NCBI RefSeq assembly: GCF_021462225.1
Contig: NC_061813.1
Coordinates: 25,940,442 to 26,004,441 of the forward strand
Length of the DNA stretch: 64,000 nt
From: Girardinichthys multiradiatus
Taxonomy: Eukaryota; Chordata; Actinopteri; Cyprinodontiformes; Goodeidae
Direction of reading: 5' to 3'
Below, piece after piece: positions 1 through 11,966 of this stretch. Position numbers and translations under genes: made by a program. Position 1 is the first letter of the stretch, and each line of letters opens with the position of its first letter. Under the pieces are notes generated by a model. That model was not told where the DNA came from, searched no databases, and saw nothing but the letters and a program-made list of their open reading frames with translations.

Positions 1-2
1 GT

Positions 3-239
3 TCGATAACAGGATTTCTGCTTTTTGGAGTTGGCGGTTACCTGGCATATCGAGAAATTCGAGAAATGTCGGCATCTGTTCTGGCCATTGTAAGGCTGCC
101 TGGTATGTATGATGGGATCTGCAGAGCGATCTACACTCAGACTGAGATGTCACGTGAGCTGAATCGCAGACTGGATATGATCCTTACACAGGATCGCAGG
201 CAGGTTGCGGTTCCTGGCCTCAAGGGTGAAATGGAGTAA
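3..239 (+). CDS. C-terminal part of an unrecognised protein, open at the left edge
   Basis: A reading frame is open from the first bases of the window to a TAA, giving 78 residues. It starts with a hydrophobic stretch (SITGFLLFGVGGYLAY) that could be a membrane segment. A charged, Arg/Glu-rich and probably helical tail follows (REIREM, RELNRRLDMIL, QDRRQV) and ends LKGEME. I do not recognise the family. The sequence after the stop runs into a repeat with a LINE-like tail ending near 1345, so this may be the last part of a mobile-element protein rather than a host exon. A host membrane-anchored protein with a repeat in its 3' UTR is the alternative. The start lies outside the window. Confidence 0.35.
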   Translation, partial: SITGFLLFGVGGYLAYREIREMSASVLAIVRLPGMYDGICRAIYTQTEMSRELNRRLDMILTQDRRQVAVPGLKGEME

Positions 240-1345
240 ATCTTGGAGAAAGTTTTTCGCTTGTATCTGGCAGAAAGGACCTGGAATATGGCTGTTTAGA
301 TTTGCCATTGTGAAGCACCAGCGAGACTCTCAAGGCTGATGGAAAATTAAGAGTCAGCCTAACCCAAATAATTGTTGTTTTTCTGAATCTGGCTCCCCTG
401 CAAGGCCTTGATGGCTGGCTATCTTCAACTTCTCCTGGAAGTTATGTAAACATGACGCTCTGCTCCTTCTGCCCCCTCCCTTCCCTGAGGACATCTGTGG
501 ACCTGCTCAGAACTGTGTGGCCGGTTGATGAACCTTCCATCGTATCATCAAGGACAATGGCCTCTGTGATAGTGCTTCACGGACTTACTTTGCACACACT
601 CACCTGCACACATATGCTCAAGATAAACATATGCACCCACTTACACCGCCTTCACCGGATCCCCTGCATGATATTGTTTCGTATATATGTTGCTTCTTTG
701 TGCTGAGGTTTTTTTGCAATCTCAAACTGTATCCTGCTAAGGATAAAGTGTGAAATTTTCGCTCTTCTTACCTAATGTGGTCTCTTTTCACATCTACCTA
801 AATGTGTGATTTCATTACTTTTCATAGATTTTCAGATTTCTCAGAAGGATTCCCAGCGAAGGCCAAATATTATTAGTATTTGAAAATTTGGACTAAAGCT
901 GTTTTTACACCAATGACCAGAGAATTTCAGATTTCTTAAAAGGATTGTATTACAACTATATCATACCAGTGACAGCCAAACATTATTAGTATTTAAAAAG
1001 TTTGGACTAAAACTGTTTTATACCAGTGACCCAGCTTATTTGAATGATGTGACCACAACTGCCTCATACCAGCGACTTCAAGGATTAATATTATCATTTT
1101 TGTTCTAGCACCGGATGAATTCCTTACTACAGAGGACCTAATGAGCTAATTACCTCTATTAGAAAGATTGGATTAGAACCAGGTCTTACCAGTAAACTCC
1201 CAAGGATTATTAGTGTCATTTGATTAGTTTTTCTGTTTGATTTTCTGTATCATTGTAATGTTTTTCCTCGTGTACAGCGCTTTGAGTGCCTTGTTGCTGA
1301 AAAGCGCTATATAAATAAACTTGACTTGCCTTGACTTGACTTGGA
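240..1345 (+). repeat. Repeat-like 3' region ending in a LINE-type tail
   Basis: The last 75 bases contain a stem (AGCGCTTTGAG / AAAAGCGCTATATAAATAAA) followed by a short run of CTTGA units (1318-1344). This is the form of the 3' end of many teleost CR1/L2-like LINEs and the SINEs that use them. The stretch from the stop codon at 239 to this tail has no long reading frame and contains a degenerate tandem duplication. The upstream boundary is outside the window or not identifiable. Confidence 0.4.
862..1030 (+). repeat. Degenerate tandem duplication, period about 113 bp
   Basis: The segment starting GCCAAATATTATTAGTATTT at 862 recurs with changes at 975. Both copies are followed by TTTGGACTAAA and CTGTTTT, then CAATGAC or CAGTGAC. 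Two clear copies and a possible third fragment (CCAGCGACTTCAAGGATTA) are visible. Confidence 0.4.
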
Positions 1346-4300
1346 CTCAGTTACCTACCACGGTTGCAGCAGTGTGATGGTCCTGCTAAATGGTATATAG
1401 TAATCACAATTAATCATACTTTGAAACATACATTTATTATTTTTAGATGACCTCATGGAACCAACAGTGAAACAAAAGTTTGAACAGATAAATGATTAAT
1501 CCCAATCATTGTGTCAGGTTTTGATAAAACATCAAGTTTATCATAATTTTATTGAACGACTAGGTCGATATTTGTTTTATAACAATAAATGACACAATAA
1601 CTGCCTTATATCAGATGTATAATATTTGTATTTATATAATAAATGTCCATATTGGTGTTTTTAAATCAAATGAATTTAAGATTTCCTAATTTTAAGATTA
1701 GGCACAAAGTGATGCCATTTTCATGGTTTAACACTTTTAGGAAGTGTTTAACTATGAAGTTCCATCGTATCATTTCTGGCAACTGAAGTCCTTTTAATGA
1801 CCCCCCCCCCACACACACACACACACGTTTCTGAGCACTACTAGTCTGCTGAGTGAAAAGAGGCAAATACATTTTGCCTTGACTTATAAGGAAAACAAAT
1901 TCTGATATTTTGAAATATGTCCTGTTGCAAAAAACACAGGTATGTAAACTATTGGTCAACTACAGTTGGCTAGCTTTGAGCAGCGAGTATGTCAAACAGC
2001 TGACAGCAGGTTCAACCTGTTCTGATGCCCTTACTTATTAATCAGAACATTTCAGCATGTTATACGTAAAAGCGGCATAAAAGTAGAAGAGTAACAAGGT
2101 TTGGTTTATTTTGAGTGTTTTTATTTTCTATATTTTTGCATATAATTTGCTGTATTATAACATTAGTGGAACCATGATAAACAATTTCATGTTATTCTAG
2201 CACCAGTAGAAAAAATTGCTACTTTTTGTGTTTTAAATGAAAGCAGTTAGCTCATGTTATATTTATTGTACATAAAATATTTACCGACCCAGGCTCATTT
2301 CTAATTGTGCAAAACCTTTAAAAAACAAACCATAACAAAAAAATTTCAGATGCCTAAAACCTCTGCTTTCAGTTTTTGGTAATCATTTTGATAATACGGT
2401 CTGCCAAATATCAAAGTCACCAAACAAACAAATGAAAACTATCAAAGGCTTTCACATTTAACACTTTCCCCTTTGTTAGGGCGAGGCTGTTCTTTTGTGC
2501 CTCCTGTGACTATTGTGACAGGACACAGAGACTTCTAAAGGCCAAAGTTTCTTATTAAATTATTTCTGGGTGAGATGTAACAGAAGCCTGAATAGAATCA
2601 TTAAAGTTCGCCCCGATTATAGGAATGCATGCGCCCGCGTTGCCGTCTGCTGCGAGATGAAAAGCTGTGTGTTTTCATGCCCCCCCTTTCTCCCCTTCAG
2701 AACCTTTAACTCGCTGTGAAAAGATATGACATCAGTCCTGGCAAAAACACAAGGCCAAGAAATGAACAATACCATTGTGGCTCCGCGAACATCAATCATG
2801 CTCAATACATTTAGGAAAAAAACAATGCTGTTTTGTTTGCGTTTAAGAGGTGACAAACAACACTTGTGACTGGCTTAACACTGTCGATTCCCATTACTGA
2901 AAACCTGAAGCAAATCACAGTTAAACTGTGGCCCTGTTGCTAGGCAGCTGAGTTCTCTTGACATGGTGGTTAGTTTTTTCTTTCATTGCTTGACAAGAGC
3001 GGAGTGAAAGGAGTTTTGAAAAACTTGCTTAAGGCGCTCAGAGGAAAGGGATAATTGGAGTCTGTGGATTGTATAGCAGCCCTTGTGTGGAAACTTCCCG
3101 AGCAGGAGACAGAGAGAGTTGGATGCAACAAAATTTTAACTCTTGTACACAAACTTGACCCGGGGTCGGCCAAAAGGGGACGTTTCACACTTCATGTTTG
3201 CCCCAGTGCGGCCCAATGGCTTGGTGTTGACTCTACAGGTGCAGGTGAAAGAGAGGATGATGCACAACCAGTTAATGCACTTTGAATTAGATTTCAAATT
3301 GCAGCTAATTTCTTAAAGAGTTAAAACATATGGGGTTTGATATGGTAGAAAATGTACGGGTTATAGCTAAGATTTTGCACATTGTTGCTCAGACAAAACA
3401 TTATCAAGAGAGGGCATCGCAACGCTGAGGCTGCAGTCAATTTTATCAGGACGTCTCTTGAAATATTGAAGAAACTCTTTAAGCAAACAATGAGGAGGGG
3501 TTTATGCCTTTAATGACCCTTGGAGGAGCCCAGCCAGTGAAAATGCACACCCATTTTGAGAGGGAACCAATTAATGCTGGATTAACATTCATGGTTATTT
3601 ACAGTTGCCTTTGTGCTTGTTTCTGCTTTCCGATTTGAGCGAGAGAGAGACGGACAGAGAGAGGGGGGGATTTGCAGAGGGGACTTGGAGAATGGGGGGT
3701 TGTTTGGACGCGAGAGGTGCAGTGAGGTGGCTGGGTCCATTGTGAGGACACCACCTCTCTCATTATGCCCTCTCAATCAGCACTCCTGCTCACAGGAAGC
3801 CCCTGTAAAGCCCATCTGCCATAGCTAATCTAGAGGCAGCCTCGTGCTTGCGTCTGGGCCTGCTACCCTCAGTCGCATTATTCCCAGATCCAAGGCTTCG
3901 CCAGGGATCAGCCAAAGCCCATTAAAGTAAATAATAGCCAGAAATGACAGGCTTAGCACGGATTGGGGAGGAAGTTGAAGACCAGTTTGAGCTGTGAGCT
4001 CTGATTAATAGAGAAAAGCATTTTCAGGGGGGAGAGAGTATTAGATGGAGAAAGTGAGGGGAAAGTAGGAGGGGGAAAGAATGAAGGAAAAAATGACCTT
4101 AGTGTGGTGCAAAAAATTCCTCATCCTCAGGGTAGTCAGAACTAAAGGTGCAATATCAAGCATTAACAATCCTTGAGGTATTTGTGCTGTGATGAAGCTC
4201 AAACACAATAAGGTGAATTGGGGGTGAGATATGGGGTGATGAGGCATGCCTCAGAAGGGCTTCAAGGCTGGCAAATGTCAAGAATTATTCTTGATATTAA

Positions 4301-4600
4301 GGAAAGTTAGTTTTGGGGAGCAAAAACCAACATAGGGCAATGTTTTGAGAGGGTGCTGGTCAATAGTAACACCTATCATAAATATTAGCAAATCTGTCAG
4401 TAAAATAAAAAAGCCCAGTGGAGCAGCTAACCTGACTAATTAACTTGGTAACATCAGTCAGCAAACTAATCTTAATTCACAAAAAGCAAAACTGCATAAA
4501 AGACATAGTACTGTGTACAATTAACATGTTTATTTCAGAACTTTTGAAGTACAGAGTTATTTGTTCTATATCAGTATAGTTAAAATGCCCATCTTATCTC
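1346..4600. other. Unique noncoding DNA
   Basis: No convincing gene or recognised transposon. 1346-2480 is AT-rich. 2580-4010 is more GC-balanced, without obvious repeats, and has short overlapping frames on both strands that look accidental. Such unique, complex stretches in a gene-poor fish region are where conserved noncoding elements are often found, but conservation cannot be judged here. Confidence 0.3.
1801..1826 (+). repeat. C10 run followed by (AC)8
   Basis: Ten C residues at 1801-1810 run directly into eight AC units. Confidence 0.85.
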
Positions 4601-4639
4601 AACACACGCTAAAGGTCTGAACTTACATAGGGCTTTTTT

Positions 4640-4800
4640 TAGTCCTAATGTTTTCACATTAGAGCCACATTCACAACTTGAGTGCCTTGCACAAGGGCAC
4701 CTTACCATTGACAGGAAGCAATTTGGAGCTGAACCTTGAACTTTCAAATTGCTAAACTACTAGTTCTCTCATTGACCCACGGCTGTCTCAACCTACCTCT
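4640..4800 (-). repeat. Decayed SINE-like fragment
   Basis: The order GAGTGCCTTGCACAAGGGCAC, GACAGGAAGCAATTTGGA, TGAACCTTGAAC and TGACCCACGGCTG resembles the reverse strand of a tRNA-headed teleost SINE (accumulated-distance segment, decayed B box, tRNA-like end). It is heavily diverged, so the assignment is tentative. Confidence 0.3.
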
Positions 4801-5111
4801 GAAGTATTATTTAAACCTTAAACTTCAACATATCTATATTTGAACAGTGGAAGTTCTTGCAAAAATGCTTTGGGTATGACTTTCCTTCTGCTCCCGAGAA
4901 TGAGAGAAGACGTTTAACATTTTGACTTATTTTTAATCCATAGGTTTCACAAATCCAAACTGTGTTTTTGAAGAATCTGTGATCAATTTAGAATAAGTCA
5001 GTCCATGTTTTAGCAGTCAATTTGATGACTGAGTCTCAATTTAAGGTATTCTTGATGCCAAAAAGCATTGGAAGTGAATTTAGCTACGTTTAGGAATTTT
5101 GACTAACTTAC

Positions 5112-5282
5112 CAACTTCAGCTTCATTAGCCAGCTGCAGTATACTGCCATATTTTCTCACATTACCACCACGGAACACAACACACAAGCCTTTGACTGGA
5201 TATGCCAGTAAGCTGTACTTAGAGAGCCACTTGCAGGGACCGCCTTTGAAGCGCTCATGCCGCCACCTGACACAGTGACGCC
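5112..5282 (-). CDS. Possible internal coding exon, unknown protein
   Basis: On the minus strand a 56-codon open segment ends at a strong donor (TTG then GTAAGTTAG) and begins after a possible acceptor (GCCCAG). The translation includes CKWLSKYSLLAYPVKGLC and KYGSILQLANEAEV, more protein-like than the surrounding frames. The region upstream of the acceptor is not pyrimidine-rich, and the first 20 codons are rich in Arg and Cys, so it may be a chance frame or part of an unrecognised transposon. No matching neighbouring exon was found. Confidence 0.2.
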
Positions 5283-8094
5283 CTGGGCAAGAGCGATAAT
5301 GCCTATATCAAAAACTGCTACTGAAGTGGACTTAAAATATATGTCATTAGTACAAAAAATTGCTCTGTTGGAAACTTCTTTCAATTGACACACTGAGTAC
5401 TTTCTCTCTTTTATGCGTATCTGTGCATCAAAGTCAAAATACAGATAATTCAATCTAAATAGTAAAATAACAACTATAATTACTCTGAGTTTTCATACTG
5501 TCACATCATACAGGCCTACACCTAATCACAATAAAAATCAGAATATAGATAAATATGAACAAATAATGCAAAGATAAATGAGGTTTCTAAGAAGTGAATT
5601 AAAAAGATTCCAGGATACAACTTTAAAATTTTTAATACAGACCAAAATCATACATGTTCAGTTGTTTAGAAATTCCAAATTACTCAAGATAGGTTACAAC
5701 CAATAGAAAAAAGAGGAGGATTAAGTAAGTATAAAAAATTATTGGATGAATCCTTTAAGATCATACAAAATATCTGTTTGTGTGTGTGTTTTTGTATTAT
5801 CCTCTTCACGATTTGCTCTACATCATTATTTGTAGTGGAAGTAAGCCTGTTGGCCACTTTCAAAAGAGCTGTTTCGTCATGGTCGGCTTGAGGTTAAACA
5901 ATTAAATTGCTCCACAGAGTCGAGTTAGTGTCAAGTTAGGAATAGGGACCAATGGTTAAATTAGTTAAAGAGGACAAAAAGGGTTGTGCAGCCAAATCTG
6001 GTTAATACCTGCTGACACCCTTAGTTTTCCCAGCTAACATAAATGCTAACTGAATGTTATTTTACCTTCAAATTCCATTAAAGAACATCTCATCAGGAGG
6101 TTTCCCTTGCATTTTAGACATGTTTTAGTTCATTAGAAGAGTGAGTCTGTCTTTAGGTGTTCATTGCTTGGAGAAAATCTTCCTCCACTTTGTGCATGAG
6201 TTCAGGCTAGGATTTAACACATTTTGTCACTGGGCCGACAGTGGAGACGGCCCAAACGAGATTTTGTGAAGCAGTTCCACCTCTGCTTAACTGCTGTAAA
6301 AATTGCTTATATGCCTGTGAACGAATTGGAATGTGGTTCGGAAGCGAATGATCGGGCTTGCGTTGCCTTCGGGTTCCCTGTGATTGGACAGACAGCCCTC
6401 AGGCGAGCTGGGGGCTGCAGGAAAAAACAGGTTAGTGCTGCATGAAAGGTGCGCTTGGTGCTCTATCAATTACCTGAATCTTCAAAAACATTGAGGAGGG
6501 AGGGGGAAGAAAAACAAAGCTGAGAGGTCTGCTTTAGATGTGTAATGAAGAATTTAAGATCTTTCAAATTTATTATTGACAAGTCTGTAAAAAGATATGA
6601 TACATCGAAACTGACAAGGCCTCTGGGGAAACACTTAAGGTTTCTTAAAGAAGTGTTTAATGGTATTGATTTTTATTGTTCAGCAAGCAGCATGGAGCCT
6701 TTGACTGTTTTATTGACTGGATTTAGGCACATGCTTTTAAACACAGAAAGGAAGAAGACTTTTCAGTTCGCAGATTAAATCCATCAAACAATACGTGCAC
6801 TGAATTTTAATAGGCTTGCTGACTATACCATGTCACAAACAGCTGCGTTCGCATTCAACACTCCGCCGTGCAGCTTTTTTAACAGTGAAAGCTTCCTCCG
6901 AATTGTCTCTTATGTCATAGTCCCGCATGTAGGATGTGGTTTGTGTGCCACTGATGCGACAGATGTGTTAGGACCTCAGCAGCCAGCAGAGGCCTCTCAT
7001 GTCTTGTTCAACCCCTGAGACAATAAAATGCAGATTTGTTTTGGGTCTGACTCAGTCCAAGATACATCACAATTTGCAGCCAAATATCTTTGAAAGATGC
7101 AGGTTTTTTTTAGTAGCCTTGTTCAATTATTTGCTGTTTTAGGAATAATTTAAATTGTAATCCTCTTCTTTTGGTTTAGTGTTTGTAGCCACATTGCAAC
7201 TCTTGCTCAGAATCAGCCTGATCTTTGCTCTTCAGCAGACTTGAATGCTCATCTTAAATGAACTCTGCTCTCCTCTTATTGCCACAAAAGTGCCACTGTG
7301 TGGTGTCAACCCGGTCTTTCTTCCTGAGAGACAGCATGATTTCTATATCTGTTGTCATGGAGATGTGGCAAGGAGGGAGGAAAATGTAGCTCTAACCTCT
7401 GACTCTAGCCTCAGCTTCCAGGCCAGACGGTTCATTCGAGGAGAGCAGGAAATGGCTTTGCCTGTTTGATTGTGTGGTGCCAATGGCAGTACTTGAAAAG
7501 GTGAAAAAGAGACATTGTGGCATTATCCGTCAGTCACAGCTCAATGGGGAAGATATACTCTACTGACCATCCCTGGTAAAAATGTGTAAAAACTTTAAAT
7601 AAAATCGTCTTTTATTGCAGTGATATAACACTGAACGATTTTTAATATTCCAATTTGTATATTTATTCAGCAGGGGAAAAAATCCCATGCAGCCTTTGAT
7701 TATCTCTGTGTGTGACAAAGATAAACTTCATGGTAGTCTGTCTTTTTGTTCCACAAAATAAAGATTTTCAACAATGAAAGTAACTTTTTTCATTCCCTGC
7801 CCCCACATGTTCCAAAGAAAGCAATTTCATCCAAGTCCAAATGCACATACTGTACATATTGACCATTTGCTATTTTATTAAACCCATGTGAAGTATTTAG
7901 CTAATTGTTACTTTAAATTCCTAAATTGATTTGTTTTAACAAAATGGTATTTGCAGCTGTTGGTTATAAAAATTCTAAATGTGCATTTCCGTGGTTTCTA
8001 CGCAATATGGAAAGTATGGAATTTGATTTTAGTATTTTCAAGGTCAAAAAAAGTATGGAAAAATCAATAAAACAATGAAAATATTTGCAGACTT
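5283..8094. other. Unique noncoding DNA
   Basis: AT-rich sequence without recognised mobile elements. Short frames around 6224-6470, 6830-7018 and 7245-7469 occur on one or both strands and show no splice sites, domains or codon bias that would support them as genes. Confidence 0.3.
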
Positions 8095-8445
8095 TAGTTG
8101 TGTCCTGCTTTTTTCCTTGTGTCCTTCCGGTTTTCATCCTTCATATACTTCTTGGTGTTCTTTCTCGCTCCCTTGTGCTCCTTTTGTGTTTTTTTTTTTC
8201 CTTGTGTTCATCCTATCCTTGTTCATCGTTTTCTTCCTTTTATTCTCATGACCTTCCTTCCTTTTTCTTGGGTCCTTTGTCCGTCATTGTGCCCATCCTT
8301 CGTTCTTTATCTATCTCCTTCCTGTTTTGTGTCCTTATGTCCTTCTATCTTTTCTTCCTTGTGCCTTTTCCTGTCTCCTTCCTTCCTTCCTTTTATCTAA
8401 CCTCTCTTTCTTCTGTTCTTCTTTTCTTACTTTAAAACCTTTTCT
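8095..8445 (+). repeat. Pyrimidine-rich low-complexity tract
   Basis: About 350 bases built from variations of TCCTTGTG, CCTTC and CTTT on the plus strand, with few purines. It reads as a decayed CT-rich tandem repeat. Long serine/leucine/phenylalanine frames in all three plus frames are a by-product of the composition. Confidence 0.7.
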
Positions 8446-8950
8446 CATGCATCTTTCTGTCGTTTTGTCCTACCTATTTCAAGTACTCAACAACTCAAGC
8501 CTTGTTCACTAAATTGTTTAAAAGAACAAACCTACACACACTAAGGTGGTGTAATGATACGTTCTGTTTCTACTTGGCACACGTTCCCAGTCAGAAATAC
8601 AGCAAGATCAAAACAATCCGAGAATGCAATCGTAAGGATTAAATCCAATATGGCCGCTGCGCTTAAAGAATGTTTCTAATGTTACTGGGAGGAATTATTT
8701 CTTAACATACCAAATGCTTTATCTCATAAATACCCTGTGCCACAGTATGCACTTTACAACCTCTTGATTTTTAAAATAATTTCCATTGAAAGGATAAATC
8801 CTGAAGTATTCGCTGATGTTTTTATTTTATAGTTGTAAAATAGTTACTTGTATATGAGGCAAATAACTTGTAACTGTCCCATGCCTAGTTATCAGCCGCT
8901 TGGCTGCACAAGGACTGGTATTTGTTTTGCCACCACAACAAGTGAGCAAG
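8446..8950. other. Noncoding DNA, nothing recognised
   Basis: AT-rich sequence between the pyrimidine tract and a Tc1 remnant. No gene, repeat or regulatory site could be supported. Confidence 0.3.
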
Positions 8951-8952
8951 AT

Positions 8953-10200
8953 GGTAAGGGGGCTTAAAACAAATGCAGTTCACTGTTGAAGAACTGCAGC
9001 AAACAGTGGTATCTTAGGGTCTCCATTACAACCATTAGATGCTATATACATCATAACAACTTTTTTGAGATGATGCTAGAAAAAAAACAACTTTTGTGTC
9101 CTTCAATCACAAACATAAACATGTGGAGTTTGCTAAGCCCTAATGGGAATTTAACTGGAACACAGTACTCTGGTTGAATGAGACTAGGATCGAGCTTTTT
9201 GGGTTTGACATTAAAAAAAAGAATACATTGAAAATGATCTCATGCCCATTGTCAAATGCAGTGAATAATATGTGATGCTGTGGGCTTATTTTTCTTCCAG
9301 TGACCATGGAAACCTTGCTAGAGGGCATTACATCGTGAGCTCTGAAAAACCAGGTTATCTTAAATAAAAATATGGTGGCCTATACAAAGTAAACTAAAAA
9401 TCGGTCATCACAAAAACAGGGGCATCTATGCCCAGAAATTGCTCACCAGATATAATTCAATTCAATTTAATTTTATTAATATAGTGCCAATTCACAACAC
9501 ATGTTGTCTCAAGGCACTTCACAAAAGTCAGGTACATACATTCCAATTAATCCTAACCATTGAACAGTGCAGTCGGAGTTAGCTTTTTATTCAAATTGGA
9601 TAAAACGTTTTCCTATCTAAGGAAACCCAGCAGATTGCATCCAGTCAGTGACTTGCAGCATTCCCTCCTCCCGGATGAGCATGTAGAGACAGTGGACAGT
9701 CACTGGCGTTGACTTTGCAGCAATCCCTCATACTGAGCATGCATGTAGCGACAGTGGAGAGAAAAACTCCCTTTTAACAGGAAGAAACCTCCAGCAGAAC
9801 CAGGCTCAGTGTGAGCCATCTGCCACGACCGACTGGTTGTCTGAAAAAATCAACCATCTTCCATGGTCGTCTAAGTCCACAGACCTAAATCCAATCGAAA
9901 ACCTGTGGAGTGAACAGAGGAGAGAATAAGAGAGGACCAAGGATGGTGGATGATCTAAAGAGATGGTAGAAAGAGAAATGGTCCAACATCCCTTTCTCTG
10001 TATGATCCAGCTTTGTAAAATGTTATATAAGTGGTCCTATTGATAAAACGGGTGGTAAATATTAACAGCAGGGGTACTGATATTTGTTTTCCCCACTCAG
10101 TAAATCACCTCAAATGTTGGATGTTTAAAAAATGTGTGGTATGACATTGTGCTACTTGATTAGAAGATGAATATATTTGAAGACTTTTCAACCAGGTATA
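8953..10200 (+). mobile_element. Dead Tc1-like DNA transposon, interrupted
   Basis: Fragments of a Tc1 transposase can be read in order in broken frames. A TTIRCYIHHNN-like helix-turn-helix piece lies near 9030. A segment like LNETRIELFGF, matching the first catalytic Asp region (W-S-D-E-T in live elements), lies near 9176. A TDLNPIENLW-like segment with the catalytic Glu lies near 9880-9910. The middle is replaced by an unrelated repeat at 9453-9838. Multiple stops and frameshifts show it is old and inactive. The ends are approximate. Confidence 0.6.
9453..9838 (+). repeat. Dispersed teleost repeat inserted in the Tc1 remnant
   Basis: It begins with AATTCAATTCAATTTAATTTTATT and a TATAGTGCCAATTCACAACA segment and ends around GAGCCATCTGCCACGACCGA. 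It contains two related halves (GAGCATGTAGAGACAGTGGA and GAGCATGCATGTAGCGACAG). I recognise this as a widespread teleost interspersed repeat whose autonomous source I cannot name. It splits the Tc1 transposase, so it is the younger of the two. Confidence 0.55.
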
Positions 10201-11511
10201 CCAGGAGTAAAAATGTAATATTAAATTTTAAGTACATCAACAAAAACGTAAAATACAAATGGAACACCCCTAACAGTAAGCAAACTACATTTAATAGAAG
10301 CTATAATGCAATTCTTCCATTTTAAAAGATCACCCTCAAACACTCCTGTTAGAGACACCTGATACTCCTCGACCTTCAAATCAAAAGAACTGTAAAGGTG
10401 TTTTTATCTTTAACAGGGAAAGGAGGGGCTGAATCACAAAGCCGCTGCTTAGGGAGGCTGAGAGGTAAGAACAACAGTAAAAACACAAAGATACTAGTAT
10501 TAATAAAATTAAATCTGAAATTGGCTCACGTTGCACTTGCCTCCTAATGATGAGGGAGTGACATGACTGGTCGAGGGAAGAGAACACCATTTTATATTCG
10601 CCTGGCAGTGTTCCCAGATCTCATTCAACCAAAAAGTCTTCTCGATCCAAACTTAATCCCAGTCGATTAAAAGGTGCCACTGCTTTTCCGCCGCCGTTGT
10701 TACGCTGATGAGGAGGCAGTTTATCACCAGGAAGGCAAAGGCTTAGAGTTTTGTTGGGGTGGATCTAAGAAAATGAGGCGATTTTACATGGCTTGAACCT
10801 CTATTTGAGTTGCAATTGTCATAAACAAAAGTGAAAAAAGGGATTGATCTGAGAAAAAAAAAATATTTTTTGATGAAGAAAAGTATGCTTTGTGTTATTT
10901 TTCCCCCCTGACTCCTTGGGGGAAGCTGTGAAATCTAATAAAGCCATTCTCAGGAGGGGTGTCTTTGATCAGAGATTCTCTAAACAAGCAGCAAGTCCCA
11001 CGAGAAGATCTATATGCTTCAACATGTGCTATCTTTACATCTCGACTTCTGCTCCCACTAAACCAGAGCTGTCGTATTGGAAACAGCTGAAGCATTTCAA
11101 TTTCAGCCCGAGGCAATGTTCCGTCTTCAAAGAAGTGTTGAGATGCTCCGTATGTTGAGTTATTTTCTGTAAATTGTGTCTGTGGAAAACACTGTGCCTT
11201 GGAAAGGTGCAAATGCATTGTTTTGTGGAAAACATGACAAGAAAATAAATATGTACATTATGATCATGTCGAAAACAGAAACAGCTGTTGACAAACTCAT
11301 AATTTGCTGGGGGGTTTAATATGTGTGTGTAAAATGTCATGCTGGTTAGGTAAAAAAAACAAAAACAAAAAAACTGTGGGGTATTGGGGGCCTGATGTAC
11401 AGTGATTTCTTCTCTTTTTACATTTTAGTAAAATCACCAATCTAATTTTAATACCAGACAAAATAAATTGCTTTAATACAAATTCAGTTTTCAAATTATG
11501 TATTTGGATAA
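10201..11511. other. Unique noncoding DNA
   Basis: No gene or transposon recognised. 10600-11220 is a more complex, less AT-rich block without repeats. Overlapping 70-107-codon frames on both strands at 10892-11340 have no splice-site or domain support. Confidence 0.3.
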
Positions 11512-11691
11512 GGAACCGTCACCTTAACGTGGTGGAGGGGTTTGAGTGCTCAAATGATCCTAGAGGCTATGTTGTCTGGGGCCTAAATGCCCCTGGTAGG
11601 GTCTCCCATGGCAAACATGTTCTAGGTGATGGGTCAGACAAAGAATGGTTCAAGAACCCCTCATGAAAAACCCCTCATGAAAAACACAATA

Positions 11692-11746
11692 TCCGCCGTA
11701 CCGGGCGACGTCACGTGCCTCACGTGACGTCGCCCGGTACGGCGGA
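11692..11746. repeat. Perfect palindrome in the RTE leader, 26-bp arms, 3-nt spacer
   Basis: Arm 11692-11717 (TCCGCCGTACCGGG through CGTCACGTG) is the exact reverse complement of 11721-11746, separated by CCT. The arms are CpG-rich and include CACGTG and GACGTCAC motifs, which in vertebrates can bind bHLH and CREB/ATF factors. As RNA it would form a very stable hairpin just upstream of the coding frame. Confidence 0.95.
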
Positions 11747-11966
11747 GCCGGGGTCCCACCCTGGAGCCAGGCCTGGGGTCGGGACTCGTCGGAGAGCGCC
11801 TGGTGGCCGGGTTGCTCCTCGCGGGACCCGGCCGGGCCAAGCCCGAACGAGAGACGCGAGGCCATCCCCCAGTGGGCCCACCACCTGCAGGGGGAACCGT
11901 GAGGGACTGGTGCAAAGAGGATTGGGTGGCGGACGAAGGTGGAGACCTCAACGGCCTGATCCCCGG

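Noticed and set aside
8085..8512. Overlapping 60-116-codon frames rich in Ser, Leu and Phe
   Set aside because: All arise from the pyrimidine-rich tract; several plus frames are open at once, as expected from composition.
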